DNA of 64,000 nt from Lunularia cruciata (lineage: Eukaryota; Streptophyta; Marchantiopsida; Lunulariales; Lunulariaceae), in the NCBI GenBank assembly GCA_948567375.1, contig OX419756.1, positions 51,040,333-51,104,332 on the forward strand. Direction: 5' to 3'. Under the pieces are notes generated by a model, which did not search any database, was not told the origin of the DNA, and was given only the letters and a program-made list of their open reading frames with translations. Below are positions 34,131 through 44,099 of the stretch, one piece after another. Within the stretch, counting starts at the first letter, position 1, and each line of letters starts with the position of its first letter. Both the position numbers and the translations under genes were made by a program.

Positions 34131-34560
34131 TAGACGTCCTAGTGTAGGTGTGGTAGGTGGTGATGGAGTACATGATGGACTACCTACTAGTCAGCCACCT
34201 GCTACTACATAGACTGAGTCTAGCATGATGTTGGGGGCGGCTCAGCTGATTATGCAGCATCCTTTGTTTTCAGCCAGTGACATGTTTACATTGGGAGTTG
34301 ACCCAACGCCAATATTCCGGTTGGCTGCCACGTTGTGTGAGAGTAGGGATAATGCAGTTCCTACTACTAGAGCATAGGTGGTTGGTAGCGGAGCTGACTT
34401 GGTTGAGGAGCAGTGGTTTATGGCAGGCAGCAGCGGCCAGTGGTTTATGGTAGGCAGCAGCGGCTAGATTGGAGGAGTTGCCAGCTAGATCGGCCTTTGA
34501 GAGAGCGCGGTTTACATCTGGTGTTGTCCTATTGGATAACCAGAGGGGGATTTTTTGTTT
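34130..34560 (+). pseudogene. gag-protease linker of G1b
   Basis: Linker with MMLGAAQLIMQHPLF and FTLGVDPTPIFRLAATLCES, conserved in G1c (46117 onward), where it is in frame with the protease. In G1b a roughly 30-bp tandem duplication near 34410-34465 (GTGGTTTATGG twice) shifts the frame. Role unknown. Confidence 0.7.
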
Positions 34561-34900
34561 GGTGGGACCTTCAGGGAAGGTCTATACACCACAAAGAGTC
34601 TTGTTAGACTCTGGTGCACTGCCCCTTATGTTGGGGAAGGTTGCAGTTGTCGGTCTGGAGTTACGGAAGATCGATGTAGAGAGGTGTCCATTTCAGATCT
34701 AGACATCTCTTGGTGGTGGTTTGACATAGTACATCACACGTGGAGAGCTTGTTGTCCAGGTTCAGCCTAGTCATCCAACTGATAGCTTGGTGGTGAGAGC
34801 TCAGGCTATTGCGACAATAGCTGAGTCATATGATGTGCTTGTTGGGGAAGCAGTGTTATACCCCATGGGTTTCAGCATTGACTATTGGGAGGAGACAGCC
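34560..34900 (+). pseudogene. Aspartic protease of G1b
   Basis: Retropepsin-like protease. The active-site triplet D-S-G is intact at 34607-34615 (VLLDSGALPLMLGK). The flap region and ITRGELVVQVQPSHPTDSL follow, and the distal ILG-type motif reads YDVLVG at 34829-34846. Two TAG stops between them are CAA in G1c. In G1c the triplet is D-S-S. Confidence 0.85.
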
Positions 34901-35300
34901 TCTTATAAACCTGGTTGGCAGTCTGGTGAGGGACGGGTATGTCGCCTACCAGGACGCTTTAGTAGTGGCAGTCTTGGCTCACTACAGTCCGAGACTATGG
35001 CAGCATCAATTTTAGCTTTCAGTGGTGCAGCTACTTGGCCTGGTGACTTGTTGGAGGGGAACACCCATGCAGAGGATACTCTAGTACCAGAGGAGATCAC
35101 TTGGCTTTGGAGTACAAGTGGGATTGTTCCATCTACCTTGGATGTTCCATTGTGGAGTTTAGAGGAGGCATTGCAGCAGCATGCAAATCAGTTGGTGCAG
35201 CAGGCTTGGAGTGGAGCCTTTGTACCATCAGGGGATGAGTGTGAGGATGAGCCTCTGGAGGCGATTGCTTTGACACTTCTGGCTACCACACTCATTGCTT
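34900..35300 (+). pseudogene. Segment between protease and methyltransferase
   Basis: About 130 residues with no recognised domain, in frame with both neighbours: AASILAFSGAATWPGDLLEG, EEITWLWSTSGIVPSTLDVP, LEEALQQHANQLVQQAWSGA. Conserved in G1c at 46790-47160, so not random. It could be a linker, or the N-terminal arm of the methyltransferase. Confidence 0.6.
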
Positions 35301-36270
35301 GGCAGTATCTAGTAGAGGGGATATGCCTATTGGAGTTGTTTGGTGGGATCAGCACCGGACTAGCTGCGGTGTTACAGGCAGGTATCCGAGTACAGAAGTA
35401 CTTGTATGTAGAGAAAGATGAGATTGCTAGGCAAGTCTCTCTACATCATGTAGCACACCTGGCCTATCGATATCTGGAGTTATTACCGATGTCAACATTC
35501 AGAGGTTACCAGAAGGCCTTACCAAGAGACATTTCCTTACTGGGGGCGTATGACCTAGAGAGACATGGGCCTATTCACTTGGTGATTTCTGGATGGCCAT
35601 GTTAGGGACATACACGTGCGGGCCACGGTTTGGGTCTTCAGGATCCTTGTTCTGGTGTGTTTTGGGAGATGTTACGGATATTACGACATCTCCAAGTTCA
35701 TCAGTCTGTTTCTCCAGCTTACCTTTTGGAGAACGTTCCTCTATTGGGTGATTCTCGCACCAAAGTGGTGGCGAGTACACATTAGGTCCATTCTTGGATG
35801 GGACCTGCTGTATTGTTAGATGCAGCCAGAGTGGGATCACGGGCTCATCGTCTTCATCTTTGGTGGACAAACCTCTTACCCAGAGAGGTTCTACAGCGTG
35901 CTTATGATGGAATTCAGCGACTGGACCACATTCTTGTTGATGATATCTTGGATGTTGGGCGCCAGTCTTAGATAGTGGTAGTGGCTGATAGGTCACCTAT
36001 GGTAGTGGTGAACCTAGTTGGACAGCCTAGACCTGCATTTCCCACACTCATGAGTTTCCCAGGCTCTCATGCTTTTTGAGAGGGAGGACCTGGACTTGTT
36101 TGGGACTCACAGTTACAGTAGTTGGTGGAGCCCAACGCTGATGAGAGAGAGCGGGTGATGGGTTTTCGCACCGGTATTACCGCTGTTCCAGCAATGTCAA
36201 AGGCATACAGGCATCAGGTGTTAGGTCAAGCTATGGACTTGAACTATTTGACCTAGATTGTGAGCCTTGG
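35300..36270 (+). pseudogene. DNMT3-like cytosine-5 DNA methyltransferase domain of G1b
   Basis: Transfers methyl from S-adenosylmethionine to C5 of cytosine in DNA. Motifs in order in one frame: motif I LLELFGGISTGLAAVL (FGG at 35339-35347; SAM binding); motif II YLYVEKDEIARQ; the HGPIHLVISGWPC stretch with the catalytic Pro-Cys of motif IV at 35597-35602; then GHTRAGHGLGL and FWEMLRILRHLQ; motif VI ENV at 35729-35737; VLLDAARVGSRAHRL and LWWTN (35810-35875), the block that reads IDAKxVSxxxRxRxFWGN in DNMT3/DRM; motif IX ERERVMGFRTG; motif X-like HQVLGQAMD (36211-36240). About 320 residues, the usual size of this catalytic domain. The stop right after the Cys codon is CAA in G1c. Closest to DNMT3/DRM by the VIII-X blocks, though PCQG recalls other C5-MTases. 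Dead here from several stops. Confidence 0.88.
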
Positions 36271-36712
36271 CTTGGCAGAGCAGCGTAGGATGTGCTTGAT
36301 AGGCATCACCACTCAAACACTTGTGAGCCTTGTGCCTATTGAGACGATTCAGGCACATGCTGGGGGCGATGGACCGAGTGGACATGGTATTCTTGGGACA
36401 CATCCAATAGCTACTAGGGAGAGTGGTCTACTTGGAGTCCATCCAGGTGAGCGTGGGCTACTTGGATTACACCCTTGGTCCACATGGGATGCAGCTAGAG
36501 GACGTGTGGAGCTTGCAGCCAGAGTGGAGGGAGTTTTTCACACAGAGGTTGGGACCTCTAGTGGTCGGGAGCATGACACTATTGCTCCCAAGGGCCCAAT
36601 GTAGCAGTCAGTCAGTACGGCTTCCACTCCTACTACAGTTACAGAGGATACTTGGGAGCCAGATCTTGGACCCAAGCTTACTAGAGAGGAAAGACAGAGG
36701 GTTTGGAGGTTT
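36270..36712 (+). pseudogene. Linker between methyltransferase and RT
   Basis: Conserved with G1c (48130-48575). Contains GLAEQRRMCLIGITTQTLVS, GESGLLGVHPGE and SLQPEWREFF, in different local frames. No named domain. It may include the pre-RT segment and cleavage sites. Confidence 0.55.
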
Positions 36713-37400
36713 TTGAGGAGTCACACGAGTTGTTTTGCCTTCAGTATGAAGGATTTGGATGCTCTAAAGGGACTTGGTATACGGATTGAGCTGACTAGCG
36801 ACACACCAGTTTTCCAATGTCCTTATCAATATAGTGAGATGGAGAGGACATTGATTCAGAGCCAGAGTAGTGACCTTTTTGAGGCTGGTTTGGTGGAGAT
36901 TTCACATGGAGGGTATGCATCAGCGACAGTGATGCTAGCCAAGAAGGATACGCATGGCAACTATACGATAGGCGGATGTGTGGAGATTACCATCCTATCA
37001 ACCGACAGACCAAGGCTGATCAGTATGCCATGCCTACACCGGAGGAGATTTTTGATGCAATTGTGCATGCAAAGGTCTTTAGTACTTTGGATCTTTGAGT
37101 GGGATATCATCAGTTTTCAATAAAGAAGGAGGATAAGTCCAAGGCAGCATTTTGGGCTATTGATCCTCACGGCAAGGATGTGTTATATCAATGGAGGTTC
37201 TTACCATTTGGGTAAAAGAACGCTCCTACTGAGTTCCAGAGGGTCATAGATAGGATCCTAGCTGGATTGGATTTTGCTTGGTGCTATATTGATGATATTT
37301 TGGTTTATAGCACTACTGTGGAGGAGCATGAGAGACAGTTGTTGGAGGTGTTTGAGAGGTTGAGATCTCATGGCCTCAAACTACATCCTGGGAAGTGTAG
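36713..37400 (+). pseudogene. Reverse transcriptase of G1b
   Basis: Ty3/gypsy RT. SSDLFEAGLVEISHGGYASA, VMLAKKDTHGNYT, then after a +1 shift MCGDYHPIN, STLDL-stop-VGYHQ (the usual LDLRSGYHQ with CGA now TGA), KAAFWAIDPHGK, and FQRVIDRILAGLDFAWCYID with the catalytic YIDD at 37285-37296. Frame 1 continues from here to the PHD finger. Confidence 0.92.
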
Positions 37401-38230
37401 GTTCTTCCACGAGCAGGTTGAGTATTTGGGTCACACTATCTACCCCAGAGGACTTGGTGTTCAGCAGACCAAGGTGGAGGCTATTGCATGTATTCCTTGG
37501 CCTACGGATGTGAGCAGAGTGCGAGCATTCCTTGGGTTGGTGAACTTCTATCGCCGCTATGTTAGAGGATTTAGTGCCATTGCCAAGGCCTTGACGAAGC
37601 TGACCAAGCTTACACAAGAGTGGTGTTGGGGAGATGAGCAGGAGAGAGCTTTTGTAGAGCTCAAGGAGAGGTTGACATTTGCTCCTATTTTGAGGAGACC
37701 GATCAAGGAACGACCATTTCAGGTTCACACTGATTGGAGTATGTTGGGGCTTGGAGCGGTGCTCACCCAACATGATGATGAGGAGAATGAGTTTGTGGTG
37801 GCCTATGCTAGTCGCTCCAACAATTCAGCGGAGGCAAAGTATAGTTCATATGAGGGAGAGTGCTTGGCAGTAGTTTGGGCAGTAGCACATTTCTGATGTT
37901 ACCTATTTGGTAACCCCTTCACTCTCATCACTGATCATCAACCGCTGAAATGGTTGATGGAGTCCGACAAGCTTTCAAGGAAGCTTGCACAATGGGCTCT
38001 GATTTTACAGGAGTATGATTTCACAGTTGTTCACATACCTGGAGTGGTGAACCATGATGCAGATGGGTTGAGTAGAAACCCATGTCCCAGCCAGCTAGAT
38101 CAGACCAGAGCACGTTGGCATGGTGAGACAGATGAGGAGATGGTGCCAGGTTGGCATGCATTGGCCTTTATGTGTATATTTGCAGAGGCTTTGGTGGTAT
38201 CTCTCTCAGCGCATACATGAGGAGTTATTG
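37400..38230 (+). pseudogene. RT connection and RNase H of G1b
   Basis: RT thumb/connection (FFHEQVEYLGHTIYPRGLGV, VRAFLGLVNFYRRYVRGFSA), then RNase H: FQVHTDWSMLGLGAVLTQHD with the first Asp, YASRSNNSAEAKYSSYEGEC with the Glu region, LITDHQPLKWLMES and VNHDADGLSR. One TGG-to-TGA stop between YEGECLAVVWAVAHF and the next block, shared with G1c, so it may predate both copies. Confidence 0.9.
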
Positions 38231-38289
38231 AGGTCACAGATCCAAAGAGTGAAGATATTGGTATAGTTCAGTGAGACATTCATGATGAT

Positions 38290-39500
38290 GTCTTAATGAT
38301 GGACTATCTTCGCACTGGTGTTGTGGGTGGCACAGTTGGGGCCAAGGAGAGAGACCCTGTTCTTCAACAAGCCAGGCGGTTCAGATTGGAGGGTAGACAT
38401 CTTTTGCGTGTATGGGAGGATGGTAGAGTGCAAGTAGTACCACTTCCAGCACAGAGACCACAGTTGGTCCGTCATGCTCATGAGGAGCTAGGACATTTTG
38501 GAGTAAAGCGTACATATAGCTTACTCCATAGTCATTATTGGTGGCACGGTATGCAGACCGAGGTATAGCAGTTTGTTGCCAGATGTGTGGTTTGTGACCG
38601 AGTTAGAGCATCATTCAATGCTCCTACGCCACAGTTACACCCATTACCTATCATGGGATTGGGTTACCGTTGGAGTTTGGACTTTGCCGGACCTTTACCG
38701 CTTACTGTAAGACATCATTGGTATGTTTTGGTGATGGCGGAGCACTTCTCCAAGTGAATTGAGTTGGTGGCACTTCCTGACAAGTCTAGTGAAGGGACAG
38801 CTTACTCATTCCTGGATCAAGTTCTTAGTCATTTTGGTGCACTAGCTGAGGTTTTGACTGATTAGGGTACAAAGTTCTTGGGGGAGTTTTAGGTCTTGTG
38901 TGACAAGGCTTTGATTGATCATTGTACTACATCTCGAGATCACCATGAGGCATATGGCTTAGCAAAGAAAGTGGTTCAGACGGTGAAGAGAGGATTGCGA
39001 AAGTATGGTTTGCAGAGAGGCTACTTGGGAGATTGGGATCTCCAATTACCTTGGTTGGCCATGGGCTATCGGTTCAGCCGGCAAGCCTCCTTAGCATCCT
39101 TCTCTCCATACTTTCTACTCTATGGACGAGATCCAAATTTACCTGCAGCTATTCGTTGAGATGCTACTGTAGTTTTGGACTTGGATGACCCTGATGTATG
39201 GATGAGTGCATGTTCTCAGCGGGCAGAGATCTTTTGGAGAGTGATGTCGATGGCCTTTGAGAACTTGGCGATTGCTTAGCATAGAGATACTTTACGCTAT
39301 GCTACCATTCGAGGAGGTAGTTATAGACCCTCGATCCATCAATTTCATCCAGGCGACTATGTATATCTACAACAGACAGCACCAATGACACTTGATGTTT
39401 CTACAGGCCGCACTATCTTGAGAGTGCATGAGGTTTTGCCATCTGGAGTCCTTGTGTTAGAAGGACGGGATGGTGTTGTTTGGAAGGATCATGTGCGCAA
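38290..39500 (+). pseudogene. Integrase of G1b
   Basis: HHCC zinc domain: HAHEELGHFGVKRTY then CVVCDR (38470-38602). Core: first Asp at 38680-38682 (WSLDFAG), second at 38860-38862 (VLTD followed by a TAG that is CAA in G1c). The third acidic residue, expected in the GLAE context, is Lys here (GLAKKVVQ; codon 38965-38967), so the DDE triad is broken. The C-terminal part includes WLAMGYRFSRQASLASFSPY and FHPGDYVYLQ, then VLPSGVLVLEGRDG. No chromodomain is visible; a PHD finger follows. Confidence 0.9.
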
Positions 39501-39576
39501 TTGTGCACCATGCCACCTTCCAAACATTGATGGTACTATGGACCCAAGCTTGGCACTTGTACGTGCAAGCTTGAGG

Positions 39577-39717
39577 TGTATGTTATGTGGCTCTTTTGGT
39601 GGAGCTGCTACTATGTTAGTGTGTGATAGCTGTTCGAGAGGATGGCATATGGCATGTATGATTCCTCCCCTCACGGTGGTTTCTCAAGGATAGTGGTTAT
39701 GTCCTAGATGTACTTGA
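39577..39717 (+). pseudogene. C-terminal PHD finger of the G1b polyprotein
   Basis: Zinc-binding C4HC3 module. Spacing C-x2-C-x11-C-x2-C-x4-H-x2-C-x14-C-x2-C fits the PHD consensus: starts CMLCGS, then LVCDSCSRGWHMAC, PPL, and WLCPRC. The hallmark Trp two residues before the last Cys pair is present. A TAG sits before WLCPRC where G1c has CAA. The natural stop TGA follows at 39715. PHD fingers typically bind the histone H3 tail (K4 state), so a targeting role like that of chromodomains in chromoviruses is a reasonable inference. Present in both full copies. Confidence 0.9.
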
Positions 39718-39884
39718 CCTATAGCTACTTCATTCTTTATATGGTATAGATTGCAGATAGGCGACTAATGATGGGGCTCCATAGCACCCGGCCTCCTGAT
39801 CTTTGCCCATTAGAGGGTATACCATATACTTAGAGTAGATGGCTATCAGGAGTTAGAGGGACCTAACCGTCAGCTAGGGGGGTG
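39718..39884 (+). other. 3' untranslated region and purine tract of G1b
   Basis: Non-coding. CAGCTAGGGGGGTGAT at 39871-39886 is the only purine-rich tract and is the best candidate PPT. It lies about 120 bp before the LTR start at 40006, which is unusual. Confidence 0.5.
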
Positions 39885-40004
39885 ATTGTGGCACTTTAGA
39901 GTCTATGTATGACTTATGTGTGAGTTGTGCTTCTATAGTGTATGATGTTGACAACGATGTTGACAACGATGTATGTTGTGTAGCGATGTATATACGCATG
40001 ACAA
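39885..40004 (+). repeat. A-repeat, copy 1 (left of the 3' LTR)
   Basis: Begins ATTGTGGCACTTTAGAGTC and ends CGCATGACAA, with a 15-bp internal doubling (GATGTTGACAAC) near 39948-39975. Copy 2 is at 40454-40561 on the other side of the LTR. Confidence 0.9.
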
Positions 40005-40005
40005 C

Positions 40006-40453
40006 TGTCACGTTATTTGTAGTTCCGCATCTAGATGCTCAAACACTAGAGTTCCAGTGATAGTAGTTAGAGTTATTCTAGCAATTTCTTAGAGACTACT
40101 TTCCAACGATTAGATTTTGTGTTTGGGGTACTGTCTTCATGGTGGGGCCTACCGTCACTTTGCACCATTTGCACCGTCGAGTGTGCCGTTAGAGGGACCA
40201 TTAGGGTTTTAGTGCTAGCTCGAGTCCAGGGAGTATAGTTTTGAAGTGAGCTCAAGAGAGCTCACTTCTTTGATGTTGAGCCTTCAAGTTCCTGGCTATA
40301 GTGGACAGAGGCCGGCAAGCGTCACATGGATTCTCTATGCTTGACTGGGTGTGGCTTGACTGTAATCAGTGCCCTATTGTTGGCAGTTTATAGAATGACA
40401 GATCAAGTACTGATCTGAGTTGAGTTGAGTTGAGAGTGTTAAACAATCTGATT
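40006..40453 (+). repeat. 3' LTR of G1b
   Basis: 448 bp matching 30535-30974 from TGTCACG to CTGATTA. It then passes without the expected ACA end into the second A-repeat. A 10-bp CTCAAGAGAG extra segment near 40250 is absent from the 5' LTR. Confidence 0.88.
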
Positions 40454-40561
40454 ATTGTGGCACTTTAGAGTCTATGTATGACTTATGTGTGAGTTGTGCT
40501 TCTATAGTGTATGATGTTGACAGTGATGTATGTTGTGTAGCAATGTATATACGCACGACAA
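40454..40561 (+). repeat. A-repeat, copy 2 (right of the 3' LTR)
   Basis: Same start and same end as copy 1, lacking the 15-bp internal doubling. The element ends CGCACGACA at 40560, followed by ATGTT that matches the left flank. Confidence 0.85.
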
Positions 40562-40865
40562 TGTTCTAATCCTGCACTTAGGGAGTAGATTGAGCATCTT
40601 CCTAAGTTTCTTCTCCTTCTTTGTTGTCTCCTAAGAGAGAGGTTGATCCTTGTAAAGTGAAGGATCACTGCTCCTCATAATCTTCATCTTCATCAACCTT
40701 AGTGTCCTTGGCCTCATCTTCCAAAGAACACACACCTTTGACTTCTTGGGTAGAAGAGCATTGGGCAAGGCCAATTCTTCATCTACATGCACAATTTAGC
40801 ATGTCTTTGCAAACCTTTCATCTACAAGCTGATACTTGATGATCTATGTAGGTCCTTTAGGTTGT
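40562..40865 (-). pseudogene. Nd, central part
   Basis: Minus-strand remnant continuing Nd across the G1b insertion: Glu/Asp-rich frame with CSLEDEAKDTKVDEDEDYEE and STQEVKG. Cut at 40865 by Nc. Confidence 0.5.
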
Positions 40866-41532
40866 TATGACAACCCAAAAAATATTACTTTTGCAATAAT
40901 CAGGTAAGTAAAGTTCATTCCTGCAGAGATATGATTCAAAATTGGTCAAATACAAAGTCAAACAACTTCAGTTCTTCTTGGTTGTGTCTTTAATCTCTCA
41001 CGTGGAAACCACACCCAAAAGAGAGTAACAAGCACTTACTTGCAGTCTTGTCACAACAATTTCTCATCCATAACACAACTTCATCAAATCTTTCCAAACA
41101 ATCTTGATTGTGATGATTCAATCTCTCCCAAAAACGACACTTCACTGCAAAACAACTTCACCTCAAAATTGTGTTCTATCCCTCCATTGAAGGCACAACT
41201 TCCTTGGTCAAAACTGCTTCACATCAACACTACATTGCACTCACAAATGCAACGTACTACGAACGCTACAATTCCTCTCAACTTTCACAAGGCATTGCTC
41301 CAATTGCACTTCACTCAAGATCAAACACATAGAGTAAAGATCAAGGCTGTGGAATCTAACATCCAACAATCACACTGACTTGCACTTCAGAATTCTCCAA
41401 ACACTCACAATTACAAACACAAAGTTGAAACTGGGAATTAAGCTCAAACAACAAGCACTGAAATTAGCACGTTGCTTTATCTATTCTCAAAAAATTATGA
41501 ACATTGAAAAAAATATGAATGCAAATGCCACC

Positions 41533-41542
41533 TTTAAATAGG
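41533..41542 (-). promoter_or_regulatory. Conserved TATA-like box of Nc
   Basis: CCTATTTAAA on the minus strand, same relative place as in Na and Nb. Confidence 0.4.
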
Positions 41543-41599
41543 CAGAGCACTTGACAATTACTAACTAATATATTGTTCTACAACAACTATTCCTACCTA

Positions 41600-42832
41600 T
41601 AGATCCAAAGTGACAATGCACCGCTTTATATCTACCTCTTCAAATCTCAAAACTATTACTACTTCAATCCGATGTTTACTTCTTCCTTTGCTTCCAATCT
41701 CAAAGTAACTTCACACACTACTCTATCCTGAGGTTTCACAACCACTAAATCTTGTACCAATTCTACTATTTCTTCTTCCCAATCTACAATTCCTTTCATA
41801 ACCTTGAAATAACCTTTTTAATTCTTTATCTCCCAACCCACTCTTCTCTAATATCTCCAATGATAACTTCAAAGATATCTGTACCCCTATGTCTTCTACT
41901 TTGGGGCTTTGCTCTTACATCTTTTTGAAGTTTATCTATCTCCAACTTTACTAAATCTAATCTGGTCGTGATATTGTCTTCTACTTCCAATATCTTCCTA
42001 TCTACACGAGTTATGAGACTAATCAACAAGGCGTTCAAATCTTTATCCTTTGTATTTCTCCTCCTTGTCTCCTACACCAACAACTTCAACTCGTGCAATC
42101 TTGTTTCTTCAACTCTTACACTGGCTTTTGTACTCAACATTGCATTCATCTTCATGACAATCTCCTTCAATGGCTTGAGTCTCATCCTCCTCTCACGTTC
42201 TCTATCCGCCAGCCAATCTTCTCTATACATTGCTAGTTTAGCCTCAAATTCAGCTTTCATAGTCTCCTTCTCCTTCTCCTTCTAAACAATCTTCTCCTCT
42301 AGATTACGAAGTAGCTCCCATAATCTTTCTTCTTCTCTATATCTCATTGTCAACTCTCTTTGCGAGAGCAACTTCTTCTCTTCTACACTCTCCATCACTC
42401 TATCAAGCTCTTGCTCCTTCTCTGCTACTCTTGCCATAGCATGGATAATTTCTAATCGTGAATCAACAAACTACTATTTTGAGATTTCATACTCTACTAT
42501 TTTTCTTTCCCTGGCTATGACATTTTGCTCTATTACTTTCTCTCTACTTCCCACCTCCTTCTTTAAATTCTCAATCACTTGATTTAGTACTATTGCATCT
42601 ACTCATAGTAATTCTATCTCCTCCTCACCTTGGATTATACTCTTCTTCAACTCCGAGTTCTCTTCCTCTAATCTTGCTAACACTTGCAACATAATCTTCA
42701 CTTTTGGACACTTTGACTGCATCTCTTTCTTCTTCTGCTCCAACTTGGTTGACAACGTGCATACAACTTCCCGCAGATACTCTACTCCTTCACTTTGATT
42801 TACCTCGACTTGTGGGCTTTTCTCGTTCTTCT
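41600..42832 (-). pseudogene. N-family coiled-coil protein, C-terminal half (Nc)
   Basis: Minus-strand frames: MKAEFEAKLAMYREDWLADR, ERERRMRLKPLKEIVMKM (42072-42260), then the family block TKASVRVEETRLHELKLLV and, at 41826-42038, MNALLISLITRVDRKILEVE. Heptad-rich over most of the length (42270-42830). The matching block is at 10431-10685 in Na and 24196-24360 in Nb. No catalytic motif. Confidence 0.7.
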
Positions 42833-43280
42833 TGTTACACCATTTGTAGTGTCACATCTAGATTGCTTGGACACTAGAGTTCCAATGTTAGTAGTTAGAA
42901 GCATTTTGGCAGTTACACATAGACTACTTTTTGACGGTCAGATTTTGTGTTTAGGGTACTGAATTCATGGTAGGGCCCACCGTCACTTGCACCGTTCGCA
43001 CCGTTGGGTGTGCTATCAGGGGGACTGTTGGGATGAGACCTAGGTCAAAATCAGGAGTATACCCTAGAAGTACAGCTCAAGAGAGCTCACTTCTTTGATG
43101 TTGAGGCTTCGTGTTCTTGGCTAGAGTGGACAGAAAGCCAACAAGCGTCACCTGGAGTCCCTTAGCTAGAGTGGGTGTGGCTTGACTGTAATTAGTGCCC
43201 AGTTCTTGGCAAGTTGTTGAGGATCAGATCAAGTATTGATCTAAGTTTGATTGATTTGAGTTGTAAACGATCTGATTACA
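42833..43280 (+). repeat. 5' LTR of G1c
   Basis: 448 bp, TGTTACACCATTTG to CTGATTACA. More diverged than the G1b LTRs but alignable throughout. Confidence 0.85.
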
Positions 43281-44099
43281 TTAGAGAAGTGAGTCAAGGA
43301 GAAATTGGGTGCAAGAACTACAAGTGTTGGTGGTATCTCCAAGCTTGGTGGATCATGGTGTCTTGATCGAGTAGTTCAGATTTCCCTAAGAGAGTATGCG
43401 TGAAAGTGCTGGCAAAATTTGAGCAAAGGAGGAAGCAATTTTCAAGCAGTAGCTATGATTTTGAGCTTAGGACCAATTTGTTACAAGTTGAGCTTAGAAA
43501 CTGAAATTGAAGGTTGGAAGTGGAGTTGGGAGCAGATCCTTGCAAATTGAAGATTGGATGAAACCCATTTTTCCAATTTGGCTCAAGTGAAGAGTTAGTT
43601 GAGGATTTAGTGGTCAACCATTCTTAGAGATTTATGTCAAATTTTACGTCAGATTTTGTGAAAGAGTTATGTCAGATTTTGGCAAGAAGAACTTGAATCT
43701 AATCTTCGATGATCCTCGTAGCTTAGGAAGTAGATAGCTACTTCAATTATATCAAATGCCAAATAGTGGTAGAGTCAATCTTGTGTTGATTTATGAGATG
43801 AAGGGTTGTTGTTTAGCATTCTTGTGATTGGACCCCCTTCATTCTTTGCTTCATGTTTGTGTGAGGTGCCCTGAATTTTGAGTGTTGGTGCTCTAGTGTG
43901 CTCTCAATAGTGAGGCTGGAGTGATGACCAATCAGACTATCTTTGTTTCTCTTTGATGAGGCAAGAAGTGATGACATGCAGACCATGAGAATGTGTGTTG
44001 TGATTGTAGGTTATAGGTCATCCTTGCCCCTAGTGTAGTTGTCTCAATTAGAGTTACATTAATGGACAATGTTTTGTTAGTTTTGGCACTTGGTGGTGC
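43281..44099 (+). other. Leader of G1c
   Basis: Shorter than in G1b; the TTTGGAGGA repeats and the inverted repeat are deleted. A 30-bp unit (CTTGGTGGTGCTTGGTTGG) is expanded to about three copies at 44090-44160, where G1b has one. Confidence 0.65.

Larger units (their letters stand above)
30535..40560 (+). mobile_element. G1b: most complete gypsy element with DNA methyltransferase and PHD finger
   Basis: About 10 kb. Order: LTR (30535-30974), leader, gag with two CCHC knuckles, aspartic protease, DNMT3-like methyltransferase, RT, RNase H, integrase, PHD finger, stop at 39715-39717, purine-rich tract (39871-39886), then a 3' end with an unusual A-LTR-A arrangement. ATGT(T) flanks it at 30531 and 40561. 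Gag through protease share one frame in G1c, and here protease plus methyltransferase share one frame while RT to PHD share another after a frameshift. A single Gag-Pol polyprotein is therefore likely in the ancestor. Inserted into Nd. Confidence 0.9.

Noticed and set aside
35300-36270. A host DNA methyltransferase gene interrupted by retroelements
   Set aside because: The domain occupies the same place, in the protease frame, in two separate insertions with the same flanking gag-pol order, and there is no intron or host exon around it.
39385-39717. Chromodomain at the integrase C-terminus
   Set aside because: No chromobox aromatic cage pattern is seen. The Cys/His spacing is that of a PHD finger.
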